Of a stretch of 64,000 nt of DNA, positions 25,257 to 35,384 are shown piece by piece. The position numbers and the translations under genes are program-made. Under the pieces are notes generated by a model that saw nothing but the letters and a program-made list of their open reading frames with translations, ran no database searches and was not told the DNA's origin. The stretch covers positions 11,890,776-11,954,775 of the forward strand of contig NC_053127.1 of NCBI RefSeq assembly GCF_010015445.1, written 5' to 3'. Each line of letters begins with the position of its first letter. Positions within the stretch are counted from its first letter, which is position 1. The DNA comes from Perca fluviatilis. Its lineage: Eukaryota > Chordata > Actinopteri > Perciformes > Percidae.

Positions 25257-26579
25257 TATTTTCCACCGGGCGCATCTGCGCTGCTTTCCGGAGGTCCAGT
25301 ACCCTGGAAATCCAGAGTTCTCGCGAGAGCACAATTTTAATTTGCTCAGCGAGTCACTCTGGCATTGAGTAATGATGCTCATTAACTATGCCCTTGTAGC
25401 CGTGCTGCACCAATCACATCGGTGTTTCTGATATAGGCGGACCTGAGGTGAGCTAAACAGATGACTACAGTTTAATCTACCAGTTAGCTCCGCTTGTAGT
25501 TAAAGGAACACGCCGACTTATTGGGAATTTAGCTTATTCACTGTAACTCCCAGAGTTAGACAAGTCGATACATACCCTTCTCATCAGGCTGTCTGACGGC
25601 TCCAGTGGCAGCAGGCCAGCACATAACATGCAGGTGACTGGTTCCAGTAATCCTACTGCTCCGAATAAGTGACAAAATAACGCCAACATGTTCCTATTTA
25701 CATGTTGTGATTTGTAGGTTTGGCATAACACAAAAGCAACATAACACGAGACCATCTTCTAACCGTAAACAAACCAGGAACTATGTTCTCAGAAGGCGAA
25801 GTTCTGCTACTTGGGCCGAGTGATTTGCTTTGCAGCAAGCCTGTCTGAGAATCTAGTTCCCGGTTTGTTTACGGTTAGAAGATGGCGGTGTCTCATGTTA
25901 CGTTGTTTTTTGTACACGCTGTGACTCTACAAATCACAACATGTAAATAGGAACATGTTGGCATTATTTTGTCACTTTTGTCACAATTCGGAGCAGTAGG
26001 ATTGCTGGAACCATTCACCTGCATTTTCTGTGATGGGCTGCTGCCGCTGGGGCCGTCAGACAGCGTTACAACACGCACGGAGATGAGAAGGGTATATATC
26101 GACTTGTCTAACTCTTGGGGTTACGGTGAATAAGCTAAAATCCCAATAAGTCAGTGTGTGGGGCTCTGGATACGTCACCTTGTGTATTGTTGTGATTGGT
26201 CGCAGTGTTATCCAATTGCGTGCAGTGAGCTTTTCAAATGCATGCTTGCTGCCCCAAACTCGAGTTGGGCCATTTTCATTACTCAATGCCAGACCCTTAA
26301 TCTTTCGGATTTGGGTCTGGATTTCCAGGCTAGAGGTGCAGCAGGCCCTGCGAACAATCGCAGCCATTCAAGTCAATGCTTGAAATTCCACCAGCTGCGC
26401 CACGGCACGTTCCAGAAGTGTGCGTGAAACGGCTCTCTGCTCCGCTAAAGATACGCGGCAGGTCTATTTTCACGCGAGCCGCCCAATATCATATTGGACG
26501 GCAAGAGCTTCATCACCTGACTGAGGACAAAACCGCGGCTCAGCCGGAACGCAGCACAGATGCGCCCAGTGAAAAATCC
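25257..26579. mobile_element. Large element with long inverted ends, carrying a nested palindrome
   Basis: The left end (25257-25345) and right end (26300-26579) are inverted matches: GGGCGCATCTGCGCTGC against GGGCGCATCTGTGCTGC on the minus strand, CCTGGAAATCCAGA against CCTGGAAATCCAGA, and TCTGGCATTGAGTAATGA against TCTGGCATTGAGTAATGA. The inner 640 bases are a second palindromic element. No transposase frame. It looks like two rounds of insertion by fold-back DNA elements. Confidence 0.6.
25511..26152. repeat. Long palindrome, arms about 280 bases, loop about 60
   Basis: The left arm 25511-25795 and right arm 25845-26152 are inverted copies of each other along their length: CCGACTTATTGGGAATTTAG / CTAAAATCCCAATAAGTC, CATACCCTTCTCATC / GATGAGAAGGGTATA, ACATGTTCCTATTTACATGT / ACATGTAAATAGGAACATGT, GTAAACAAACCAGGAACTA / TAGTTCCCGGTTTGTTTAC. 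The arms differ by scattered mismatches and small indels. Transcription through it would give a long hairpin RNA. Confidence 0.88.
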
Positions 26580-27483
26580 GGGTTACACTGTGTTTTAATA
26601 TATCTAATCGCACAATACACATGCTGCCATTCTGTCTCTGTTGTCAGATGACTGCATGAGTGTAAGAACTATAAAACACAAAGCAGGCCTTTACAGACAG
26701 ACTGAGCTATGGGTGAGAGGTATAGACAATTACTCAAAACCTTTTTTTTTTTATAAGGGTATTCCTTTATGTCTGAATACAAAGTAGAAATGTTTGGGAA
26801 GCATTCATGACAAGTCCATCCAGCACCCCACCTGTCAGCTCTCCATCATATGTGCCTTCTTACTGCCATCTACTTTCAATGTCCAAACCCTCCTCAGAAA
26901 CCTGACAAGACTCCTCTCCTCAGCTCCCTATAGCTCAGCAGTGACAGACTTGTTTGTTCAGAGCGGGTGTGAATGTGTGGGACCGTATGAGGATGAAGCA
27001 GAATTTTCAGTTCACCCTCAATCTGCCTTTACCGATTAAAAATAGATGTAAAAAATGTTGAGATTGGCCTGTTTGAAGCCCAGAGACAGATCTAGTGGAC
27101 GGCTGCAGAACAACTATTAGTCAGTGAGTTTTGGCCTAATTAGCTGGTGTTCCCTTATGGTGATTTTTAGGTTCTCCAACAAATAATTATTTTTGTCACT
27201 GATTTATCATAAGTAAATCATTTAGTCTATAAAATGTCAATCATTGTGAAAATGTATCATCACAACAGTCTAAAACCCAAAGATATTCAAATAACAATGA
27301 TATAAAAGAGAGAGAAGGCGCAACTGCTCACAGAAAAGAGGCTAGAAACTTGTTAACTTGCTTCAATCTGCACACTGCTGAGCAGATATGAGTTTGCTTG
27401 TATCCACTCGGGTCCTGCATTGACTTTATGCATTCAAGCCAGTTCTAAAACATGCTTCGCAGTCGGTGTGAACACAAACTCTG
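26580..27483. other. Gene-free stretch
   Basis: No supported gene or repeat boundary seen. Confidence 0.4.
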
Positions 27484-27790
27484 GTCGATTTATGAGGACT
27501 ATGGTTAATCTTTGCTCAGATCTCTGCAGGGTAAATCCAGACAGCTAGCTAGACTATCTGTCCAATCTGAGTTTTCTGTTGCACGACTAAAACAACTTTT
27601 GAACGGACACATGTTCCACCGAAACAAGTTCCTTCCCGAGGCTATTTTGCAGAGGTGCTGTTGCTCCGTACGGCGCATAGCGCCGCCCAAGACGATTGTG
27701 ATTGGTTTAAAGAAATGCCAATAAACCAGAGCATGTTTTTCTCCCATCCCAGAATGCTGTGTGGACTAGCCAGACCCTCCTCCGCAGCAC
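27484..27790 (+). repeat. Dispersed repeat family 2, copy 1
   Basis: Collinear with 52664-52960 through GAGGACTATGGTTAA, AGACAGCTAGCTAGACTAT, CAAGTTCCTTCCCGAGGCTA and CGCCCAAGACGATTGTGATTG; this copy has an extra piece (CATGTTTTTCTCCCATCCC). No coding potential. Confidence 0.8.
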
Positions 27791-27872
27791 TGTCTGTCGT
27801 TTGACTCTCGAATCAGGTTATAGAAAGGTTTGCTCTTTCCTCCACTCTGCAGTGACAGTGAAAAGGTCCCAT

Positions 27873-27873
27873 C

Positions 27874-27919
<46 letters not shown>
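27873..27919. repeat. (CTGT)n tetranucleotide microsatellite
   Basis: About 11 units of CTGT/TGTC without interruption. Confidence 0.95.
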
Positions 27920-30027
27920 AGTCCTACTTGTCCCTCTCTTCCCCCATCCTGACTTCCTGTGGTAGGATCAGAGGCTGACAGGGTCACACCCACCCCACCC
28001 TACCCTTCTTATTCCTGGAACTCCACAGTGGGACCCCTCCTCCACACACACATGCAACATGCGCATATATGTTCACTCGGTCTATCACACACACACACAC
28101 ACACACAGACACACTCCTGGCCCCCTCACTGTGCTCCTTCCCCTTCAAGTCGGATTTGCAAAAGATTCTCAGTGTTTCCTTAATTCTGTTCGGAACGGTA
28201 GAATGGGTGTGGTTTGTATGCTGAAGCACAGCTACAGAAAGTTCAAATGACTTTACATTTTAATTCAGTGTGTTTTTTTTTCTGTAATTTACTGCTTATG
28301 TGGCTCCATCTGAACTCCACCTAGCTGGAGCTCCAGATTAGGTTTAAACAAGTGCTAAGGAATTATTTGCAAAATCCTATTCAATCCAGGTCTGGCTACA
28401 GCCTTTCGCTGTAGCTAAATATCACACACATCTGTTTTCAACTTTGAAATCATTGCTGCATATGAAAGCTAAGAATGGTGTGAGATAAGATAATTTGTAT
28501 ACGACATAAAACATGAAAAAGTCTATGAAATGTTTTTTTTTAATTGATCAAAAATCTTTTTTTCCACATATCAGACGCTCAAACCTCTGTAGATTTGAAA
28601 GATGGCTTTAAAAAGTTGGTAGTTTCGTTAAAGGTGTTTTGCTCTTCAGCTGTGCAGTTCGCAGACAGAAACAAATCCTCCCTCCTCAAGACCTAAAAAT
28701 GTCAACAATGAAGCTTTCACAACTAAAAGGGGTGCTTCTTATCATCTAACTGTCGAGCATCAAATGTGTTTTAATTCTATTATTAATTTGCAAAAATTCC
28801 CCAAACAGCTTTGGGATGAGAAAACATAGGATCCAGAATGCGATTTGGCTGTGAGATAAAGCACCTCCTGAGGTTCCATACTGTGACAGCCAATCATTGT
28901 TAACATTTACATTACATTACATTTACATTGTTTGTTTTTCCGTTGGATAAATGTACAACTTGATGAGACGATTAGAAAAAGGTGATGAGGGTGTCTGATA
29001 TCATTCAGGATCTGTTTGATTGTTGAAGGAGAGACATTTGTATTTATGATACCTCCACAGAACTGAATGGGCAGGTCCAACATGAAAGGCAGAGAAGAAG
29101 TGGCCAATCACAGAAGAGAACAGATGTTAACGAGGCCAGCAAAGGGGAAGAGTTTGAAAACATCATGCTGGAACAAACCCCTAACCCCCCTACCAAAAAA
29201 AAGATAGAATAAGATAACGGACAAAAGAGAATGCACTAGAAGTACATGAGTTTTGTTGGAACATATTTATTGAAGAACTTTCAGATTCTGGTTGTTTAAT
29301 TACCATCCTTTCCACTCAGTTTTTGCTCTGCACATCCTGTTAATTTTTGGAATCCAGACTTCTTCAACATATTTCACTCATGCAGTTCTAATTCACATGT
29401 AGTTAAATGTGTAACGGGAGGGTTGCAGATGTTGCTGTTTCCTGCACTCTTCGAGAACTGGTTCCAGTTGATCGTTTTTATCTTTTACCTTATCTTATCT
29501 TCTTCTGAACTCTATATACAACTACACAGGAAGTTTTCTTCCCTTTTAAGTAAAGTAAAAAGTACTTCCTAACAACAGGAAATCAACATATAGCAGTATA
29601 AAAATAAATCAAAGGTTGCACTTGTAACCTATCGTTTAGCTGCAGTGTATTGTGGTCCATTTCAATGGAATGAATACACCAATGTATTTATTCATGTGCG
29701 ATTGTTGACTGTCCCTGCCATGGAAAAACTCAATTACCCTCAGTTTTTAGCTGGCTGAAAAAAAAATGCTCAAACTCAATGGTAGCGGTGTTACATAGTC
29801 TGTTTGGCCTTTGACCGCTGTAATAAAGAGATATAAAGAGCAAGAGATAGAAAGTACATGATACTTCATATGTATTAGGGAGGTTGTTTGGTGAAATTTC
29901 AGAGCCTGGCTGTGTGTGGGTTGTTGGTTGGGGGGGAAGGTGTGGCATCGAGCTGCGTTTACCTTTGTCTAGAGACACAGAGGGGGCTCTGTCCCATCAC
30001 AATGGGACTGAGAGACCAGTGTGTGTC

Positions 30028-30070
<43 letters not shown>

Positions 30071-32559
30071 CGTGTGTGTGTGAGAGGGGTGGTGCTTGCG
30101 GCCACACCCAGACTGATTGGCTGAGGCCACACCTCACTGTGGAATCCCCTGGAACTGGGTGACATGCCAGCTTGCATTGCAACAGTCTCTGTCTGCAGTA
30201 CCAGGCACAACACAGTACACAAAATAAATGGATTAAAAACACTTGTTAGTATTACTGTAGGAAAGTCCAGGGATTCTGTCGTTTTTAGGCTGACATGGAC
30301 TGTTTATCATGGCTTCTCTCTGCACTGGATTCAGGATGAAGAAAGAAAGAAAATCAGCTCTGTAGCAATGCTTATTTCCAATTTTTTGAAGTATACAGCA
30401 CAGTAAGTACATTTAATCTAGAACTCTACTGAAGACATAAATAAATAAATCTTCAATGTCTAAAAAACTATCAGACATTAACATGTCTATTCTTTTACTG
30501 TTAAAATGTTATCTTTTACAAAAGTTATTACTGAATGCTGAACATTTATTTTCAAATGATTGTATTGCTACTTTTACAAGTTACTGTTCCTTAATATAAC
30601 ATTTAATGTTATACGCATGTGGTTAGCTAACACCCCTCATCCTTACAGTCCATGGTAGATACTGTACATAGCACTATTTCCCCTGATAAGCAGTGGGTTG
30701 TACAGCAGGGTCGTTACTGCAGACAGGAAGTATAGAACAAGGGTGTGTATTTGAGCGCCTCTTGCACTGTGAGAAAGATGCCGTGAAGTCATTTCACCAT
30801 CACTTCCTGTGTGAAGCTTGCTCGCAAAGGATGACATGATCAGTACTAAGGCTTAATTTACACTATTAAGTTTTGGTTTAAAAACGGGTATCTTTTGCTA
30901 TGTTTATCCCTCACGTCTGCGCTACTCTGGCGTTCCCGAGCCCCTAAAACGGAGACATTTGGAAACACTGCTGTCCCCGTTTTGGTTTGAAAACTATGGA
31001 GTTGCTTTGAAGTCTGGACGGACGGTCCCTTTGGAAACGACAATTCACGAGTCAGTCGGTCTTATCGCTTAGGTAGGCTTACATACCTTTCAGTAACATT
31101 TCCACCTCGTCTGTCCAAGCTAATAAATCCCTGATCTTACTTTTTCGCCATTGTCGTTCTTTTTCCAAAATATTTTTCACCTTTTACAGCCATGATTTTC
31201 AACCGCAGGCAATCTGCTTCCTGTTTACACCGGCATGCGCGTGCCCAGTCTATGCTAATGGTCATGTGATATGCATTGTCAGACGTGTTAATATGAACAA
31301 AGTTTAGTTCTGCTACTGGAGCTAAAACTCTTGTGTGGATGGAGATTATTATTTTTGTCTCAAAAGAAAGAAAATGAAAACGTAGTAGAAGTAGCCCACG
31401 CCGTGCTGGATCGGTCAGTGTGACAGTCCTTTAGCGTGTACAGGTTCAATCACACAACTACGTTCATCGGGCGACCCAACAAGATGTTTCCGCTTGTGCT
31501 TTAATTGTGTTAGGTTCACATTCCTGGCAAATAGATGTAAAGAAATACAGCTCTTTACATGTCATTTCAGCTCAAATGTGGACGTGCAAATCTCACAAAG
31601 TCAAATTTCTTTTCATAACCACAACTCTAAGAAATTCCCCTGAAATGTTGGCTGTAACCGCAGTCGCATCAGCAACAGCCGAGTTTAAAGAGACAGAAAA
31701 AAATCAGAAGGGAAGTCATCTCTTTTACTACTTGTGTAGATCAGCAGTGTTCAAAGTGGTGGGTCAGCAGAATCAGTCAGCATGTGCAGAGAAATATAGA
31801 AGATATCGAAATGTAGATTATATTTCATATTGCACACTTGCTTACTTACTGCTTTTGAAGAGGATATGGTTTGTAGACTAAAATTACAACACAATGAAAG
31901 TAATTCTGCAGCTTTATTCACGTTGATAGACAGTTGAGGATAACGACATATTTCAGATGATAACCGATGCTACACCTCACTTTATATTTAAGTCATATTA
32001 TGCTGCCATTCTTCGGGAAACCTTCAAGTAGATGATTTACATCTTTAGAAAAATTCCAACATTTGTTTGGTGCTAGTAATTCTCAGATAGAGGCGTAGTA
32101 CATTTAGATGTCAGAGAAAGGAAGTGGGCATAGAGAGAAAATGGAGACAGAAAAGAAGAGAAGAGGTGTGTGCTTTACTAGTGTCTGTGTGTGTGTTGAG
32201 TCCCTCTGCCTCAGCACTCCCCACACCTCTCTCTCTCCTTTTCTGTGTGTGTCTCTCGCTCGGCTTCCAGAAAAGGGTGTGTCCGCCTGCCTGAGCTGAA
32301 AGGGAGGGAGGGGTCAGTTCACTGCTACTCCTCCCTGCTCAGTCTGTGTCTCTGTTATTTCTCTTTCGTTCTCATTCCCTCACTGGCAGCCTCAGGATTA
32401 GGCCTTTGTCTCTCTGCCTCCTCTGTCTCTCTCTTTGCCTTTCATTTTCTATCTTTTTTAAACAGAATGTGGTTCTCTGTGTGTGTGTGTTTTTACCCCC
32501 CTCTTCTGGCAGATTTTTGAGCAGGGGTTTTCTTTAGCCAGCTTTTAGAGCAGAGGTAA
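27920..32559. other. Long gene-free stretch upstream of the first visible klf8 exon
   Basis: May be intergenic or a 5' intron of klf8; the start-codon exon was not found. Holds (CA)n at 28087-28107, (TG)n at 30031-30066, and 30850-31060, which has inverted pieces (CTAAAACGGAGACA / TGTCCCCGTTTTGG). The remainder shows nothing I can name. Confidence 0.35.
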
Positions 32560-33033
32560 TGCTTGTAATCATGCTTTTTTTTTTTCCCCTCCAAACTCGA
32601 GTATGCCATTTCCTGTCTTACTTCCTCTCCTACCTGTCTTCCTCCCCCTCTTCCTCCCCTCCTGGCCTCTTATCTGGTCTCCTCCTTTTTCAAATTTCTT
32701 GCTTCCTTCTTTTTCTCCCCCCGCCTACTTTACTTCTCATTCCTTCCTCAAATCCTTTAGCAAATCCCCTCTTTTCACCCTCTCCTTCTGGCCTGAAAGT
32801 TTGGGCTTTTTTTTTTTTATTTTTTTTTTTTTTACATTGTTCTCACCCTTCCTTCCCCTGTTTTCTCTGCCATTCTCTCCACCCCCTTTTTTTCTCCTCA
32901 ACTACCCCCCTTATCACCTCCTCTCTTCCCCTTCCTCAGCCCCTTCCTGTCTTCCCCTACCTTCTACCCTTCTTCCTCCATTTGTCACAGATCCCTCTCA
33001 CCTTCTGTCTCTTCTTCTCCTCCTCCTACTCAG
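32560..33033 (+). other. Very long polypyrimidine tract ending in the klf8 exon acceptor
   Basis: About 470 bases are overwhelmingly C and T, broken by few purines, and end TCCTACTCAG at the splice acceptor (33031-33033). A normal acceptor tract is 15-40 bases. It encodes nothing real; apparent frames in it are Ser/Pro/Leu/Phe artefacts. Confidence 0.85.
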
Positions 33034-33381
33034 TGCCAGTCGACTCCTAAGCAGAAGAAGAGTGCTGTCGGCGCCCTGAAGAAGCAGAGGATCCCGGCCA
33101 AGCAGAGCGCCCTGACCCAACAGCATCAACCGCCGCCATCGTCATCATCACCACCGCAGCCGACAGACCGGGAAGAGGAAGAGAAGGAGGAGGAGGAGGA
33201 GCCGGTGACCAGGCATCAGCCGCCTCAGGAGGAGGAAGAGGAGGAAGCAGGCGAAGAGGAGCGAGAGGAAGTGGCGACACAGTCTGTGAAGGAGAAGGAG
33301 GAGGAGGAGGAGGAAGAGGAGGGCGAGACAGTCATGCCCTCTGTACAGATCAAACCAGAGCCGGAGGAGATGGAGTGCACG
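33034..33381 (+). CDS. klf8: klf8 coding exon with acidic region and SUMO-type motif
   Basis: Acceptor CTACTCAG, donor CACG|GTGAGG, 348 bases, phase 0 at both ends. It encodes a basic start (STPKQKKSAVGALKKQR), a Gln/Pro/Ser stretch, then two long Glu-rich blocks, ending MPSVQIKPEPEEMECT. The IKPEPEE end corresponds to the conserved IK.EPPEE block before the CtBP motif in KLF3/8/12, and IKPE is a SUMO-acceptor type motif. KLF8 is a nuclear Kruppel-like factor that binds CACCC/GC boxes and can repress or activate. As far as I recall, mammalian KLF8 has no such Glu block here, so this may be a fish feature. No start codon lies in this exon in frame, so at least one coding exon is upstream. A second CAG six bases in is a possible alternative acceptor. 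Confidence 0.75.
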
Positions 33382-33675
33382 GTGAGGAGAGGGAGACAGG
33401 GTGGATGGAGGTGATTGGTTGATTGGTTAGAAGAGGGTGGAGGGTCTGTGGATGAACGGATAGATGAGATGAGAGTCTGGTGGGCGTGGGTAGGTGTGGC
33501 CGCCGCCCCGTGTCGCTCAGGTTCAGGCGTGTTTGATGACGCAGAGTTAACACTCCGGATTATAAGAGCAGGATTTCATTATTTTTATACCTGGCAGCAA
33601 CATTTACAAATGACTCAGTGATTAACTAATTACATGTCAAATGATACAGCTCTCACTTCTCTTTAGTGTTCCGAC

Positions 33676-34150
33676 TTAAATGGGCGCTATGCAGTTTTTG
33701 CAATTTCTTTGCGGTTTTCTCGCTTTTTGCTCGCAGTTTTCTCTATAGAGCTCCCCCTACAGCTTCGGAATAGATATTTGGCAACACTGTGTAAAAACCT
33801 GCTCGGTCAGTCTGCCGTTTCCTCTTTCTCTGTTCCTCCGACAATGCTTTCCTAGCTTTCTGCTTCTTTTTTGCCGGCTCAGCCATGACGATAGTGTGAA
33901 AAACTCCATTGCTACCAGCCGGTTCCTGGATGGGGGCGTGTATGTGTGCAGTGCCGTAAAGCAATTTGTTACATCGCAAGATCTGCTATCACGCGATACT
34001 TCCTGACGCTGAGTCAGTTGCAAGGTGCTAGGGGGAAGCAAGACGACCACCATTCAACCCGTAAAAAGTCATATAACCATTCCAATGACTCCGAAGCTGT
34101 TCAGTTAAGGTAAATTAAGCTAAAAAAAACCCTGCATAGTTCCCCTTTAA
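33676..34150. mobile_element. klf8: TTAA-flanked MITE (piggyBac-like)
   Basis: TTAA at 33676-33679 and 34147-34150 bound a 475-base element. The ends are inverted: TTAAATGGGCGCTATGCAG and, minus strand, TTAAAGGGGAACTATGCAG. TTAA targets are the mark of piggyBac transposases. No coding capacity. It lies 295 bases inside the klf8 intron. Confidence 0.72.
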
Positions 34151-34636
34151 GGGAGTCCAGATTTGATCTTGATTGTAATTCAGAGCAATGGCCTCCATTT
34201 TAGACGATCAGACAGACTGTAAACAAACCTCCAGGCTCAACGTATTTGGAAAAGAAAACAAATGCGGGAAGTAAAATTATTACCCAAACTGTCCAAAATC
34301 CTCCGTCACAGTTAACATCCTGACTTCCTGCTGAGCGTTGACCCACTGTACTCGTTGTAGATGTGCTCGCACAGGTTTGATGTGCACGGAGGGATTATTA
34401 CCAACACCTCAATTTCAGTTTTAACTCCAAATGAAGTGGTTTAGATATTGTTGCTATTGGCTTGTTTACAACCTGTCTGATCATCTGATTGCTTGTTTCT
34501 TGTGTTATCATAACTAATACGATGGACAAAACTACAACAAGGTGTATCAATTTTTTGATCACTAAGCATTGGATTCTAATTTAAAATCAAATGCACTGAG
34601 CTGAGATATACTCATTTTAGAGGTTGGTGTGAATAG

Positions 34637-35384
34637 ATCAAGATTAGTGCTGTTAAACGATAAAAATATTTAATCGCGATTAATCGCATTAATGTCATAG
34701 TTAACTCGCAATTAATCGCACATTTTTATCTATTCTAAATGTCCCTTGATTTCTTTTTGTCCCATTATTTTTGTTTCTCATTTTTTTTTTTTAATCTAAT
34801 TTTCATGCAGTAGCCACCCATTTAGCTATGGCTGCAGTAAGTTTGTTCTTAGTTGTGGTATCCATGTGCTTCTGTCTGAAGTCATCCATTGTCGCCTGGC
34901 TTTGACGAGGGGGCGGAGAATTGGCATCAGCTGTGTGCTCGGCCATCAAGTGGTATTTCAGACTGGACGTGCTGCGATGATAGCTCAGTTCACAACGACA
35001 AAACACACAGATCACTTTGGTCTTGTCAATGGAACCATTTGGCAACATTTTAAAAGTAAACTTTCCATTCAGAATCTTCTTGGCATCCATTTTGGCGTCT
35101 CGTGCTCGCCATCCACTCATAACGTTAACCTACTACTCTTTGGCCGGCTCGCATGCCCAAACAAGTGTGTGCGGCGTGCCTGTTGTTTTGTTTCCGGGCT
35201 AGCTAGAGCCAGTGTGGTGTTGTAGTTTTTCTAACGTTACTAGTTGTTGCAACAGCAACTGAAAAAAACTACAAAGTTTGCTAGGCCAAAAAGAACGTTA
35301 ATCTCGTGATAAAATTGACGCTGTTAAAATGGGTTTGTGTTAACGCCGTTAATAACGCGTTTAACTGACAGCACTAATCAAGAT
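34637..35384 (-). mobile_element. hAT element with BED zinc-finger remnant and exact 8-base target duplication
   Basis: ATCAAGAT at 34637-34644 and 35377-35384 flank a 732-base element whose ends are TAGTGCTGTTAAACG and, inverted, TAGTGCTGTCAGTTAAACG. The minus strand 35120-34803 is an open frame of 105 codons starting MSGWRARDAKMDA. It contains a BED-type zinc finger: VICVFCRCEL with C..C, then HRSTSSLKYHLMAEH with H....H. BED fingers head hAT transposases, while the catalytic part is absent. The frame is uninterrupted, so a small DNA-binding protein could still be made if transcribed. Most likely it is an internally deleted, non-autonomous copy. Confidence 0.82.

Noticed and set aside
32559..33079. 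Open frames of more than 150 codons rich in Ser, Pro, Leu and Phe
   Set aside because: They come from the pyrimidine tract and read across a splice acceptor; no codon structure.
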